Of a stretch of DNA of 64,000 bases, positions 8,723 to 16,749 are shown piece by piece. This DNA comes from Sphingomonas sinipercae. Lineage in GTDB: Bacteria; Pseudomonadota; Alphaproteobacteria; Sphingomonadales; Sphingomonadaceae. Position numbers and translations under genes: made by a program. The notes under the pieces are model-generated. The model worked only from the letters and a program-made list of their open reading frames with translations. It was not told where the DNA came from and ran no database searches. The stretch covers positions 640,501 through 704,500 of the forward strand of contig NZ_CP049871.1 of NCBI RefSeq assembly GCF_011302055.1, given 5' to 3'. Each line of letters starts with the position of its first letter. The stretch's first letter is position 1.

Positions 8723-9930
8723 TCTGCGGCCACCAGCAATGCGGAACTGGTCGAGGGCACACGCTCGTCGAGCACTTCGTGGATCAGCGCCGACATCCGG
8801 CCCTGGGTCGTGCTCCAGCTCGTCGCGGAAAGCATCAGGTCGGCCTCGCCCAGCCAATCGCCTTCCGAATCGAGCGCAAGCATCCGCTCGCACGCGGCGA
8901 CGAACTCTTCGGCGGTGCCGGCGATCTCGACGCCTTCAAGGTGACCGTAATGGCGCACGACGTCCTTGATCGGAGTCGACACCACCGGCTTGCCGCCGGA
9001 CAGATATTCAGGGGTCTTGGTCGGCGAGATGAACTGCGTCGATTCGTTCATCGCGAACGGCATCAGCGCCACGTCCCAGCCCGACAGATAGGTCGGCAGC
9101 TGCTCGTACTTCTTGCCGCCGACATAATGGATGTTCGCCCGACGCGGCAGGTCGTCCTCGGAGATCTTCACCACCGGGCCGACCATGACGAACGACCATT
9201 CGGGGCGCATCGCCGCCATCCGGTCGAGCAGGTCTATGTCGAAGCGCTCGTCAATCACCCCGTAAAAGCCGAGGCGCGGATGCGGGATGCCGGCCTGGTC
9301 TTTAGGCTGAGGCAGTTCCTTGCGGGCCTTGGCGAAGTGCGGGCGATCGACCGACGAGGGGAAGAGGTGGACGCTCGAATGGCGGTCCTTCTTCGCTTCG
9401 AACAGGCTCGACCCGCCGGTGAAGACGAGGCTGGAGCGGTCGATCAGCTCCTGCTCCAGGTCGAGCAACTTGACCGGTGCGCCCTTGAACTTGGACAGCT
9501 CGTCCATCGCGTCGAACACGACGACGCTGGCGTCGAGGTCGCGCGTGAAAGGCAGCATCATCGGCGTGTAATACCAAGCGACCAGCGGACGGGTCAGGCC
9601 GGCCGAATAGGCTTCGAGAAGGCGCTTGAGGGCCGCTTCCTGCCGATCCTCGTCAAGGCCTTCGGGAAGGTGCGGGACGACAATGCGGATCTTGGGATAG
9701 TCGTCGGCCGCGCGGACTTTGAGGTGCGCGGTTTCCTTGGCGCCGACGAAGACCGGCTCTTCCCAATAGATCACCGTCATCTCTTCAGCGAACCGGCTCA
9801 TCAGATGCTGGGGACGCTGAAATACGAAGTCCCACCGCAGGTGCGAGAAGCACAGCAAAGTTGGACGTTCAGAATCCGGTGCCGAGGGCTCGGCATTCGA
9901 CTCGACAGGCACCCCGACGCTTTTCAGCAT
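8719..9930 (-). CDS. Glycosyltransferase (GT-B fold, GT4/GT1-like)
   Basis: 403 aa. The N-terminus LLCFSHLRWDFVFQRPQHLM is typical of a group of sphingomonad and cyanobacterial glycosyltransferases. The C-terminal half has RLGFYGVIDERFD, WSFVMVGPVV, and the donor-site region MNESTQFISPTKTPEYLSGGKPVV with the Glu that contacts the nucleotide sugar. No membrane segment is visible. It is first in the operon with glf and the GH1-RmlD fusion and could use UDP-Galf, but the donor is inferred from context only. The start is within a few codons of 9930, and the region up to 10119 is shared with the divergent pccB. Confidence 0.88.
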   Translation of the reverse strand: MLKSVGVPVESNAEPSAPDSERPTLLCFSHLRWDFVFQRPQHLMSRFAEEMTVIYWEEPVFVGAKETAHLKVRAADDYPKIRIVVPHLPEGLDEDRQEAALKRLLEAYSAGLTRPLVAWYYTPMMLPFTRDLDASVVVFDAMDELSKFKGAPVKLLDLEQELIDRSSLVFTGGSSLFEAKKDRHSSVHLFPSSVDRPHFAKARKELPQPKDQAGIPHPRLGFYGVIDERFDIDLLDRMAAMRPEWSFVMVGPVVKISEDDLPRRANIHYVGGKKYEQLPTYLSGWDVALMPFAMNESTQFISPTKTPEYLSGGKPVVSTPIKDVVRHYGHLEGVEIAGTAEEFVAACERMLALDSEGDWLGEADLMLSATSWSTTQGRMSALIHEVLDERVPSTSSALLVAAE

Positions 9931-10119
9931 TTCCAGTAAATCTCCGATGTTGGAACCTCATGTGTTGAACGGCTCCGCACCAGTGCAGTTCCGCAACCTT
10001 AATCGTTGTTAGTGCGAAATGGGGGTCATGCTGCGCTGCAACAAGGCTTAGGCCGCCGTTGACGCGCCCAACCGAGCGTGAAAGGACGACCGACTGAGCC
10101 GGGCTGCATGAAGGTTTCC

Positions 10120-11646
10120 ATGGCAACGACGATCGAAGAGCTTGAAAAGCGGCGCCAGCAGGCGCGGCTCGGCGGCGGTGAAAAGCGTATTGCAGCGCAA
10201 CATGCGAAGGGCAGGCTGACCGCCCGCGAGCGCCTGTCGGTGCTGCTCGACCAGGGCAGCTTCGAGGAGCTCGACATGTTCGTCGAGCACAATTGCGCCG
10301 ACTTCGGGATGGAAGCGCAGAAGATCCCGGGCGACGGCGTCGTCACCGGGTCGGGCACGATCAACGGCCGGCTGGTGTTCGTCTTCGCGCAGGACTTCAC
10401 CGTCTTCGGCGGATCGCTGTCCGAACGCCACGCGCAGAAGATCTGCAAGATCATAGACATGGCGCTGAAAGTCGGCGCGCCGGTGATCGGACTCAACGAC
10501 AGCGGCGGCGCGCGCATCCAGGAAGGTGTCGCCTCGCTCGGCGGCTATGCCGAGGTGTTTCAGCGCAACGTGCTGGCATCCGGCGTGGTGCCGCAGATCA
10601 GCCTAATCATGGGCCCGTGCGCGGGCGGCGCGGTCTATTCGCCGGCGATGACCGACTTCATCTTCATGGTGAAGGATAGCAGCTACATGTTCGTCACCGG
10701 GCCGGACGTGGTGAAGACGGTGACCAACGAAGTGGTGACTCAGGAAGAGCTTGGCGGCGCGGTCACGCACACGACCAAGTCGGGCGTCGCCGACGTCGCG
10801 TTCGAGAACGATATCGACGCGCTGCTGGCGACGCGCGAGTTCTTCGACTTCCTGCCGCTTTCGAACCGCCACGACGTGCCGAGTCGGCCGACGAAAGACC
10901 CGTGGGACCGGATAGAGGACAGCCTGGACACGCTGATCCCGCCGAGCGCGGCCACGCCGTACGACATGCACGAGCTGATCCGGAAGGTCGCCGATGAGGG
11001 CGATTTTTTCGAGATCCAGCCCAAGCATGCGGCGAACATCATCACCGGCTTCTGCCGCATCGAGGGGCGCACGGTCGGCGTCGTCGCCAACCAGCCGATG
11101 GTGCTGGCCGGCGTGCTCGATATCGCCAGCTCAAAGAAAGCGGGGCGCTTCGTCCGCTTCTGCGACGCCTTCGACATTCCGATCCTGACCTTCGTCGACG
11201 TCCCCGGCTTCCTGCCCGGCGTCGCGCAAGAGCATAACGGCATCATCAAGAACGGCGCGAAGCTGCTGTTCGCTTACGCCGAAGCGACCGTGCCGAAGAT
11301 CACGGTGATCACGCGCAAGGCCTATGGCGGAGCCTACGACGTAATGGCGTCCAAGCATTTGCGCGGCGACCTCAACTATGCCTGGCCGACCGCCGAAATC
11401 GCGGTAATGGGCGCCAAGGGCGCGGTCGAGATCATCTTCCGTGGGCGTACGCCGGAAGAGATTGCGGAGCGCACCGCCGAATATGAGGAGCGCTTCGCCA
11501 ACCCGTTCGTCGCCGCCAGCCGCGGCTACATCGACGACGTGATCATGCCGCATTCCACGCGGCGCCGGGTCGCGGCGGGTCTGCGCAAGCTGCGCGACAA
11601 GCAGCTGGAGAACCCGTGGAAGAAGCACGACAACATTCCGCTTTAG
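10120..11646 (+). CDS. pccB: Propionyl-CoA carboxylase beta chain (carboxyltransferase)
   Basis: 508 aa. The biotin-dependent carboxyltransferase moves CO2 from carboxybiotin on the alpha chain to propionyl-CoA, giving (S)-methylmalonyl-CoA. Family motifs are [15 protein letters not shown] near the N-terminus, [14 protein letters not shown] and [13 protein letters not shown] for acyl-CoA and oxyanion binding, and VDVPGFLPG and YGGAYDVM in the second crotonase-like half. The ATG at 10120 has GAAGG just upstream and is preferred over those at 10078 and 10108. The alpha chain is not in the window. The epimerase for the next step lies at 13023, about 1.4 kb downstream on the same strand. Confidence 0.96.
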   Translation: MATTIEELEKRRQQARLGGGEKRIAAQHAKGRLTARERLSVLLDQGSFEELDMFVEHNCADFGMEAQKIPGDGVVTGSGTINGRLVFVFAQDFTVFGGSLSERHAQKICKIIDMALKVGAPVIGLNDSGGARIQEGVASLGGYAEVFQRNVLASGVVPQISLIMGPCAGGAVYSPAMTDFIFMVKDSSYMFVTGPDVVKTVTNEVVTQEELGGAVTHTTKSGVADVAFENDIDALLATREFFDFLPLSNRHDVPSRPTKDPWDRIEDSLDTLIPPSAATPYDMHELIRKVADEGDFFEIQPKHAANIITGFCRIEGRTVGVVANQPMVLAGVLDIASSKKAGRFVRFCDAFDIPILTFVDVPGFLPGVAQEHNGIIKNGAKLLFAYAEATVPKITVITRKAYGGAYDVMASKHLRGDLNYAWPTAEIAVMGAKGAVEIIFRGRTPEEIAERTAEYEERFANPFVAASRGYIDDVIMPHSTRRRVAAGLRKLRDKQLENPWKKHDNIPL

Positions 11647-11918
11647 GGGCGCTCTACCTGTTTTCTTTGGGCTGCACGGCAGCAGCGCTCGTTGTTGTGC
11701 TAGTCGGCTTAGTGGCGAAGCTGCCCGCCGCGGGAACGGCGTTCGTGGCTCTGATGTTTGCTGGACTGCTGAGCCGCACCGCATTCCAATGGAGCGCCCT
11801 CTTGTTGTTCAAGTCTGCTCCGAAACGTCGGGCGATGGCTCTGAATGCATTAGCTGTGACTCTCGTCACCGGAGCTTTTTTTGTGTTCGTCGTGCTTCAC
11901 CAACTCGGTATTGGGTAG
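11616..11918 (+). CDS. Small hydrophobic membrane protein of unknown function
   Basis: 100 aa starting at a GTG inside the 3' end of pccB. The start is supported by GGAG five bases upstream, at 11607-11610. Three hydrophobic segments fit membrane helices, at residues about 11-34, 38-60 and 74-97. No family is recognised. Its stop is fused to the next start in TAGTG at 11916-11920, so it is likely translationally coupled to the OsmC-like gene. The triple coupling pccB-membrane protein-OsmC supports it as a real gene, but this is inference. Confidence 0.6.
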   Translation: MEEARQHSALGALYLFSLGCTAAALVVVLVGLVAKLPAAGTAFVALMFAGLLSRTAFQWSALLLFKSAPKRRAMALNALAVTLVTGAFFVFVVLHQLGIG

Positions 11919-12397
11919 TGATCAGCTACACCGCCACCATCCGCTGGAGCCGCACCGGCGACGGCGACTTCGCCAAGGGGCAGTACAGCCGCGCGCATGA
12001 GTGGGCGTTCGATGGCGGCGCGGTGGTGCCGGCGGGGCCGAGCACGCACATCGTGCCGGAGCCGTGGGGCAATCCGGCGGGTGTCGATCCGGAGGAGGCC
12101 TTCGTCGCCTCTCTGTCGTCCTGCCACATGCTGTTCTTCGTCGACTTCGCGCGGCGGGCCGGGTTCGTCGTCGACAGCTATGTCGATGAGGCGGAAGGCG
12201 TGATGGAGAAGCGCGCCGACGGGCGGATGTGGATGAGCCGGGTGACGCTGCGCCCGCGGATCGTTTGGGGCGACAGCGCGCCGGACGAAGCTTCAGTCGC
12301 CGAGCTGCATCACAAGGCGCACGACGCGTGCTTCATTGCCAACAGCGTGAGGAGCGAGGTGGTGGTGGAAAATCCAACCTCGTCATTGCGAGCGTAG
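11918..12397 (+). CDS. OsmC family protein
   Basis: 159 aa from the GTG at 11918, which overlaps the previous stop codon. It has the OsmC/Ohr fold pattern: FAKGQYSRAHEW near the start, EPWGNPAGVDPEEAFVASLSSC with a redox Cys, and late HHKAHDACFIANSVRSEV with the second Cys. These proteins reduce organic hydroperoxides with thiols, although not all members are peroxidases. The C-terminal residues SSLRA and the stop codon come from the repeat at 12381-12456, so the original C-terminus has been replaced, as in ruvC. Confidence 0.88.
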   Translation: MISYTATIRWSRTGDGDFAKGQYSRAHEWAFDGGAVVPAGPSTHIVPEPWGNPAGVDPEEAFVASLSSCHMLFFVDFARRAGFVVDSYVDEAEGVMEKRADGRMWMSRVTLRPRIVWGDSAPDEASVAELHHKAHDACFIANSVRSEVVVENPTSSLRA

Positions 12398-12456
12398 CGA
12401 AGCAATCCAGAATTGCGCAGCTGGATTGCTTCGTCGCTGCGCTCCTCGCAATGACG
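12381..12456. repeat. Palindromic dispersed repeat, copy 2
   Basis: A full copy with two nested inverted arms: CGTCATTGCGAGCG against GCTCCTCGCAATGACG outside, and AGCAATCCAG against CTGGATTGCT inside. Flanking CCT/AGG bases extend the palindrome at both ends. It encodes the last residues and the stop of the OsmC-like gene, and ends 5 bp before the GTG start of the GIY-YIG gene, whose Shine-Dalgarno region is therefore inside or adjacent to the repeat. A half copy follows the GIY-YIG gene at 12752-12779. Confidence 0.92.
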
Positions 12457-12461
12457 GCGAG

Positions 12462-12749
12462 GTGAAGCAGCCGGCCGTTTACATGATGGCGAGTCAGCGG
12501 AACGGGACGTTGTACGTCGGCGTGACCTCAAACTTGCCGGAGCGGGTTTGGCAGCATCGATCTGGCTTGGCCGACGGGTTCACCAAGCAGTACGGTTGCA
12601 AATTGCTCGCATGGTTCGAGCAGGCGGAAACCATGGAAGCGGCAATCTCCAGGGAAAAGCAGATCAAGGGCGGCTCCCGGCTGAAGAAGCTTTCTTTGAT
12701 CGAGGCTCGAAATCCTGATTGGCGTGATCTCTTCGCGGACATTGCATGA
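12462..12749 (+). CDS. Single-domain GIY-YIG nuclease (UvrC N-terminal-like)
   Basis: 95 aa from the GTG at 12462. The GIY-YIG core is AVYMMASQRNGTLYVGVTSN, followed by the catalytic Arg region PERVWQHRSG and the metal-binding Glu in AISREKQIKGGSR. The closest family is the small YhbQ/UPF0213-like group, common in alphaproteobacteria and often annotated as excinuclease ABC subunit C. Upstream in-frame sequence is translated repeat and was excluded. The gene is enclosed by a full repeat upstream and a half repeat downstream, which begins two bases after its stop codon. Its biological role is not known; a link to repeat mobility is inference. Confidence 0.87.
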   Translation: MKQPAVYMMASQRNGTLYVGVTSNLPERVWQHRSGLADGFTKQYGCKLLAWFEQAETMEAAISREKQIKGGSRLKKLSLIEARNPDWRDLFADIA

Positions 12750-12751
12750 CG

Positions 12752-12779
12752 GGATTGCTTCGCTTCGCTCGCAATGACG
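12752..12779. repeat. Half copy of the dispersed palindromic repeat
   Basis: The sequence GGATTGCTTCGCTTCGCTCGCAATGACG is split here as GGATTGCTTCG and CTCGCAATGACG. It matches only the right arm of the full copies at 224-294, 12381-12456 and 24630-24703. It follows the GIY-YIG stop codon directly and precedes the GTG of the next gene at 12787. Confidence 0.85.
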
Positions 12780-12786
12780 GTGACCG

Positions 12787-13026
12787 GTGAACGGTGAACA
12801 GCTCTTCGTCGGCTTACTGACGCTGGCGCTGGTGCCGCTGATCGGGTGGCGGATGGTGCGGGGGGTGCGGACCGGGCGGTTGCCGCTGTATCGGACCTAC
12901 GTGGAGCGCAGCGAGGATGGCGCGCGCTTCTGGTCTTTGCTGGTGTTGCACGGCATCAGCCTGTGCCTGATGACCTTTATCGCCGCGGACCTGCTGCTCG
13001 GTCTCGGCTTCAGGAGTGAGAGATGA
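12787..13026 (+). CDS. Small two-helix membrane protein of unknown function
   Basis: 79 aa with hydrophobic segments at residues about 5-22 and 48-75, and a basic loop between them. No family is recognised. The stop overlaps the ATG of the epimerase gene at 13023 (ATGA), which argues that both are translated from one transcript. The GTG start at 12787 lies just after the half repeat; no strong ribosome binding site is seen, so the start is less certain than the stop. Confidence 0.6.
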   Translation: MNGEQLFVGLLTLALVPLIGWRMVRGVRTGRLPLYRTYVERSEDGARFWSLLVLHGISLCLMTFIAADLLLGLGFRSER

Positions 13027-13442
13027 CCCTCGGACGATTGAACCACGTCGGCGTCGCGACGCCGTCGATCGAGCGGAGCTTGGAGACGTACCGGCTGATG
13101 TTCGACGCCAAGCCGCATGGCGCGCCGTTCGACCTGCCGGCGCAGGGCGTGCGGGTGTGCTTCGTCGATACGCCAAACTCGCAAATCGAACTGATCGAGC
13201 CGCTCGGGCCGGAATCGCCGGTCGCCAGGTTCCTGGAGAAGAACCCGGCTGGCGGGCAGCATCACGTCTGCTTCGAAGTGCCGGAAATCGAAGCGGCCAA
13301 GGCGGAGCTTGAAGCCAAAGGCGCGCGCGTGCTCGGTGAGCCGCGCATCGGCGCGCACGGGACGCCGGTCTTCTTCGTCCACCCCAAGGACATGGGCGGC
13401 GTGCTGGTCGAGATCATGGAGACGCCGAAAGCGGCGCACTAA
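13023..13442 (+). CDS. mce: Methylmalonyl-CoA epimerase
   Basis: 139 aa, the normal size for this VOC-fold enzyme, which interconverts (S)- and (R)-methylmalonyl-CoA. Visible are GRLNHVGVATPSIE with a metal-binding His, the Glu of SQIELIEPLG, GGQHHVCFEV with the next metal-binding His, and GVLVEIM with the last Glu near the C-terminus. Together with pccB it feeds propionyl-CoA towards succinyl-CoA. A mutase is expected elsewhere. The stop lies 3 bp from that of the convergent murA. Confidence 0.94.
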   Translation: MTLGRLNHVGVATPSIERSLETYRLMFDAKPHGAPFDLPAQGVRVCFVDTPNSQIELIEPLGPESPVARFLEKNPAGGQHHVCFEVPEIEAAKAELEAKGARVLGEPRIGAHGTPVFFVHPKDMGGVLVEIMETPKAAH

Positions 13443-13445
13443 GCG

Positions 13446-14729
13446 TCAGCCGGCGCTGCGCCGTTCGATGGTCGCGCCGACGGCGGAAAGCTTTTCTTCC
13501 AGCCGCTCGTAGCCGCGGTCGAGGTGATAGACCCGCAGCACTTCGGTCTCCCCCTCCGCGGCGAGGCCGGCGAGGATCAGGCTCATCGAGGCGCGCAGGT
13601 CGGTGGCCATGACGGTCGCGCCGGTCAGGCCCTTGACGCCATGGACGATCGCCGAACGGCCGTGAATGTCGATGTCCGCGCCCATGCGGCGAAGCTCGGG
13701 CACGTGCATGTAGCGGTTTTCGAAGATGGTTTCTTCAAGGAAGCTGTCGCCGTCGGCCAGCGCCAGCATCGCCATGAATTGGGCCTGCATGTCGGTCGGG
13801 AAGCCGGGGAAGGGCGAGGTCGAAAGCGCCAGCGGCTTGAGCCGGGTGTCGGCAGTGACCCGGATGCTGTTCTCGCAAAACTCGAGCATCAGGCCGGCGT
13901 GCGAAAGCGCGGTGAAGATTGCGCGCATGTCATCCAGCCGGGCGCCGACCAGCTCCAGCGATCCGCCGGTGATGGCCGCAGCGCAGGCGTAGCTGCCGGC
14001 CTCGATACGGTCGGGCATGACGTCGTAGGTCGTGCCGTTCAGGCCCTCGACGCCGTCGATGATCAGGTGGGCCGAGCCGATGCCGTCGATCTTCGCGCCC
14101 ATCGCGACCAGCAGGTTGCACAGGTCGGCGATTTCGGGCTCACGGGCGGCGTTGAACAATTGCGTGCGACCGGTCGCAAGTACCGCCGCCATCAGCGCAT
14201 TTTCGGTCGCTCCGACGGACACGACGGGGAAGCTGTAATCGCCGCCTGGCAGCCTGCCCTTGGGCGCGCTGGCCTTCACATAGCCGGCGGCAAGCTCAAT
14301 CTCCGCGCCCATCGCTTCGAGCGCCTTCAAGTGCAGGTCGATCGGCCGGTCGCCGATGGCGCAGCCGCCCGGCAGCGACACCGTCGCTTCGCCGGCACGC
14401 GCCAGCATGGGCCCAAGGACGAGTACCGAGGCGCGCATCTTGCGCACCATGTCATAAGGGGCGACGGTCGATTCGATCTCGGCCGCGTGGAGCGTCATGC
14501 GGCGGCCGACTTCGCCCTTCTTGACGCCTTCGATCGCGGTCGACGCGCCAAGCCCGTTGAGCAAATGCCCGAAGCTGTCGACGTCGGCGAGGCGCGGCAA
14601 ATTGCGCAACGTCAGCTTGTCGCTCGTCAGGAGCGCGCAGGGCAGGAGGGTCAGGGCCGCGTTTTTCGCGCCGCTGATCGGGATTTTGCCTTCGAGGCGC
14701 TTACCGCCTTTGATCCATATGCTGTCCAC
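13446..14729 (-). CDS. murA: UDP-N-acetylglucosamine 1-carboxyvinyltransferase
   Basis: 427 aa. It transfers enolpyruvate from PEP to UDP-GlcNAc, the first committed step of peptidoglycan synthesis. The catalytic loop Cys is C123 in [12 protein letters not shown], so the fosfomycin-sensitive form is present. K22 and N23 in ISGAKNAAL are the substrate-binding pair. The late [18 protein letters not shown] and [13 protein letters not shown] segments complete the family profile. It is monocistronic or followed only by convergent genes. Confidence 0.97.
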   Translation of the reverse strand: MDSIWIKGGKRLEGKIPISGAKNAALTLLPCALLTSDKLTLRNLPRLADVDSFGHLLNGLGASTAIEGVKKGEVGRRMTLHAAEIESTVAPYDMVRKMRASVLVLGPMLARAGEATVSLPGGCAIGDRPIDLHLKALEAMGAEIELAAGYVKASAPKGRLPGGDYSFPVVSVGATENALMAAVLATGRTQLFNAAREPEIADLCNLLVAMGAKIDGIGSAHLIIDGVEGLNGTTYDVMPDRIEAGSYACAAAITGGSLELVGARLDDMRAIFTALSHAGLMLEFCENSIRVTADTRLKPLALSTSPFPGFPTDMQAQFMAMLALADGDSFLEETIFENRYMHVPELRRMGADIDIHGRSAIVHGVKGLTGATVMATDLRASMSLILAGLAAEGETEVLRVYHLDRGYERLEEKLSAVGATIERRSAG

Positions 14730-14773
14730 CGCCGCCGTTTAGCGGGCGTGGTGCGCGGCGCAACTGCGGCGGT

Positions 14774-15127
14774 TCAAGCCTTCTCCAGCGTGCATTGCAG
14801 CGGGTGCTGGTTTTCGCGGGCGAAGTCGATGACCTGGCTGACTTTCGTCTCCGCGACTTCGTAGGTGAAGACGCCGCAGACGGCGACGCCCTGCTGGTGA
14901 ACCTGGAGCATCACCTTGGTCGCGTCTTCGATGCTCATCGAAAAGAATTGCTGAAGCACGAGCACGACGAATTCCATCGGCGTGTAATCGTCGTTGAGCA
15001 TCAGCACTTTGTAGTTGGACGGCTTCTTGGTCTTCGGCCGGGTCCGCGTCGCGACGCCGGTTTCGGTGTCCTCGAGACCATCGCCGCGGCCGGGGCCGGC
15101 CGCCATCTTCGGTTCAATCATGATCAT
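14774..15127 (-). CDS. clpS: ATP-dependent Clp protease adaptor ClpS
   Basis: 117 aa, with a disordered N-terminus of about 35 residues and then the ClpS core: [18 protein letters not shown] with the Asn-Asp-Asp that binds N-degron amines, then [23 protein letters not shown]. ClpS delivers N-end-rule substrates to ClpAP. ClpA is not adjacent in the window. The start could also be one of the downstream Met residues (4th or 8th codon), since the disordered leader varies in the family. Confidence 0.94.
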   Translation of the reverse strand: MIMIEPKMAAGPGRGDGLEDTETGVATRTRPKTKKPSNYKVLMLNDDYTPMEFVVLVLQQFFSMSIEDATKVMLQVHQQGVAVCGVFTYEVAETKVSQVIDFARENQHPLQCTLEKA

Positions 15128-15191
15128 GTCGCGGCCCTAGATAGGGCGGTCGGGGAAGTCGCTGCAAGGCGTGACGTCGCCGGTCCGGCCA

Positions 15192-15231
15192 GAAAAAAAG
15201 GCGGCCGCCCTCCACAGGAGAGCGGCCGCCC
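15192..15231 (-). terminator. Rho-independent terminator of the phasin gene
   Basis: Read on the minus strand, a 9-bp perfect GC-rich stem (GCGGCCGCC/GGCGGCCGC with a 13-base loop) is followed by a run of seven T. It lies about 30 bp after the phasin stop codon and about 65 bp upstream of the clpS start, and so should separate the two transcripts. It is the clearest intrinsic terminator in the window. Confidence 0.88.
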
Positions 15232-15260
15232 GATGCTTGCCCGACTAGGAGGGGAGGGTG

Positions 15261-15974
15261 TCAGGCAACCAGTTCGTTCAAACGCTCGGCGTTAACCGTG
15301 GCGCGGTTCGAAATCGGCTGGATGGCTTCGCCGGCCAGCTTGACCATCGATTCGGTCAGTTCCGAGCTTTCCGCAACGAAGCGGTCGAAGGAACCGCGCA
15401 GGAATTCGGCCTGCGCCTGAAGCAGGTCGGCCGGGGTGCGGGCCGACGTCAGCGAACGCACCGTTTCGGAAGCCCGGTCCAGGCTGTCGCGGTTCTTGGC
15501 GATGACGCGCTGGCTGATCGACTGCGCACCGGCGGTGGCGATACGGCCGGCTTCGACGATCGCCTCGACGTTGCCGCGGGTGATTTCGGTCAGATCTTCA
15601 ACCGCCTTGCGCGAGCGGGTCGCGACGTTTTCGGTGCGGCCAGCGGCATCGCTGAACAGCTCTTCAAAGCCATTGACCATCGGGAAGGCGTTGAAGCCGG
15701 CGAAAGCGTTGTTGGACTGGAAGTTCACGTCATCGTTCCTTTCGTTGCGAACGGTGCGAGCCGTGCGCTGGGTGGTCTTGCGCGAAGCCTTGCGGGCGGA
15801 CGCACGGGTCGACGATTTGGTCGTCGAAGCGGCACGGCGAGTCTTGCGCTGCGCCTTCTTGGCCTGGGTTGCGCCAGCTTTGGCGGCGGCCTTCGTCGTC
15901 TCGGCCACGGCCTTGACCTGAGCTTCGCCAGCCTTGGCGGCGTTCTCAACTGCAGTTTCGGTTTCAGCAACCAT
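15261..15974 (-). CDS. Phasin family protein (PHA granule-associated)
   Basis: 237 aa. The N-terminal 75 residues are rich in Lys, Arg, Ala and Thr (KAAAKAGATQAKKAQRKTR and similar), and the C-terminal phasin domain contains NNAFAGFNAF, AAGRTENVATRSRKAVEDL and ARTPADLLQAQAEFLR. Phasins coat polyhydroxyalkanoate granules and set their number and size. The basic tail resembles PhaF-type phasins that also bind DNA; that role is inferred from composition. AGGAG precedes the ATG at 15974. phaC lies 7 kb away. An intrinsic terminator follows, and probable PHA-regulator sites precede. Confidence 0.92.
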   Translation of the reverse strand: MVAETETAVENAAKAGEAQVKAVAETTKAAAKAGATQAKKAQRKTRRAASTTKSSTRASARKASRKTTQRTARTVRNERNDDVNFQSNNAFAGFNAFPMVNGFEELFSDAAGRTENVATRSRKAVEDLTEITRGNVEAIVEAGRIATAGAQSISQRVIAKNRDSLDRASETVRSLTSARTPADLLQAQAEFLRGSFDRFVAESSELTESMVKLAGEAIQPISNRATVNAERLNELVA

Positions 15975-15987
15975 CGAAAATCTCCTT

Positions 15988-16052
15988 TTGTGCAGTGCAA
16001 CATATATGCTGCGCCGCACCATTTCAAGGCTGTTTCTGCTGCACTGCGGCAA
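15988..16052. promoter_or_regulatory. Two candidate PhaR-type operator sites upstream of the phasin gene
   Basis: Two copies of a TGCACTGC core lie in opposite orientation: TTGTGCAGTGCAACA at 15988-16002 and TGCTGCACTGCGGCAA at 16037-16052. Between them is an AT-rich stretch (CATATATGCT). Published PhaR sites in Paracoccus and Rhodobacter are CTGC/GCAG dyads with a short spacer, and the second copy fits this. The region is shared with gmk on the other strand. No phaR gene is in the window, so the regulator is inferred. Confidence 0.5.
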
Positions 16053-16095
16053 CCCGCCGCTTGACGGCCACCGGTGACCCGAAGCAAGAGCGGCC

Positions 16096-16749
16096 ATGGA
16101 CCTGTCCGAAGCATCTCCCGGCCGGCGCCGCCGCGGTCTCTTGATCGTCCTTTCCTCGCCATCGGGCGCGGGCAAGTCGACCCTGGCGCGGATGCTGCTG
16201 GAGGCCGACAGCGAAATCACCATGTCGGTATCGGCGACCACCCGGCCGATGCGCCCCGGCGAGCGGCAAGACGTAGATTATCATTTCGTCGACGATGCCG
16301 AGTTCGACCGGCTGATCCAGGAGAATGAGCTGGTCGAGTGGGCGATGGTGTTCGGCTATCGCTACGGCACGCCCAAGGCGCCGGTAAAGGCGGCGCTCAA
16401 GGCCGGCCGGGACATCATGTTCGACATCGACTGGCAGGGCGCGCGCCAGCTTGAGCCCGACTTTGGCGAACATCTCGTCACCATCTTCCTGCTGCCGCCG
16501 TCGATGACCGAGCTCGAGCGGCGGTTGCGGGCGCGTGCGACCGACAGCGAGCAGGTGATCGGCGAGCGGATGCAGCGCGCCGCGGACGAGATCAGCCACT
16601 GGGCCGAATACGAATATGTGCTGGTCAACCAGGACATGAACGCCTGCCTCGACCGGGTCCAGGCGATCGTCAGTGCCGAGCGGGCGAAGCGATCGAGCCA
16701 GACGGGCCTTAATGCGTTCGTCCGGGACCTGATCGGCCCCGCGCACTAA
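16096..16749 (+). CDS. gmk: Guanylate kinase
   Basis: 217 aa. It phosphorylates GMP to GDP. The P-loop is PSGAGKST at residues 22-29. The GMP-binding region is SATTRPMRPGERQDVDYHF, followed by FGYRYGTPKAPV and FDIDWQGARQL, all family motifs. It starts at an ATG at 16096, facing away from the phasin gene. Its stop codon overlaps by four bases with the stop of the convergent ATP12 gene. Confidence 0.96.
   Translation: MDLSEASPGRRRRGLLIVLSSPSGAGKSTLARMLLEADSEITMSVSATTRPMRPGERQDVDYHFVDDAEFDRLIQENELVEWAMVFGYRYGTPKAPVKAALKAGRDIMFDIDWQGARQLEPDFGEHLVTIFLLPPSMTELERRLRARATDSEQVIGERMQRAADEISHWAEYEYVLVNQDMNACLDRVQAIVSAERAKRSSQTGLNAFVRDLIGPAH

Noticed and set aside
12426..12461. Upstream start for the GIY-YIG gene
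   Set aside because: The extra residues are translated repeat; the GTG at 12462 fits the family N-terminus.
13524..14864. 446-codon plus-strand frame opposite murA
   Set aside because: Composition is that of an antisense shadow (Arg, Gln, His and Val rich), and murA is complete on the other strand.
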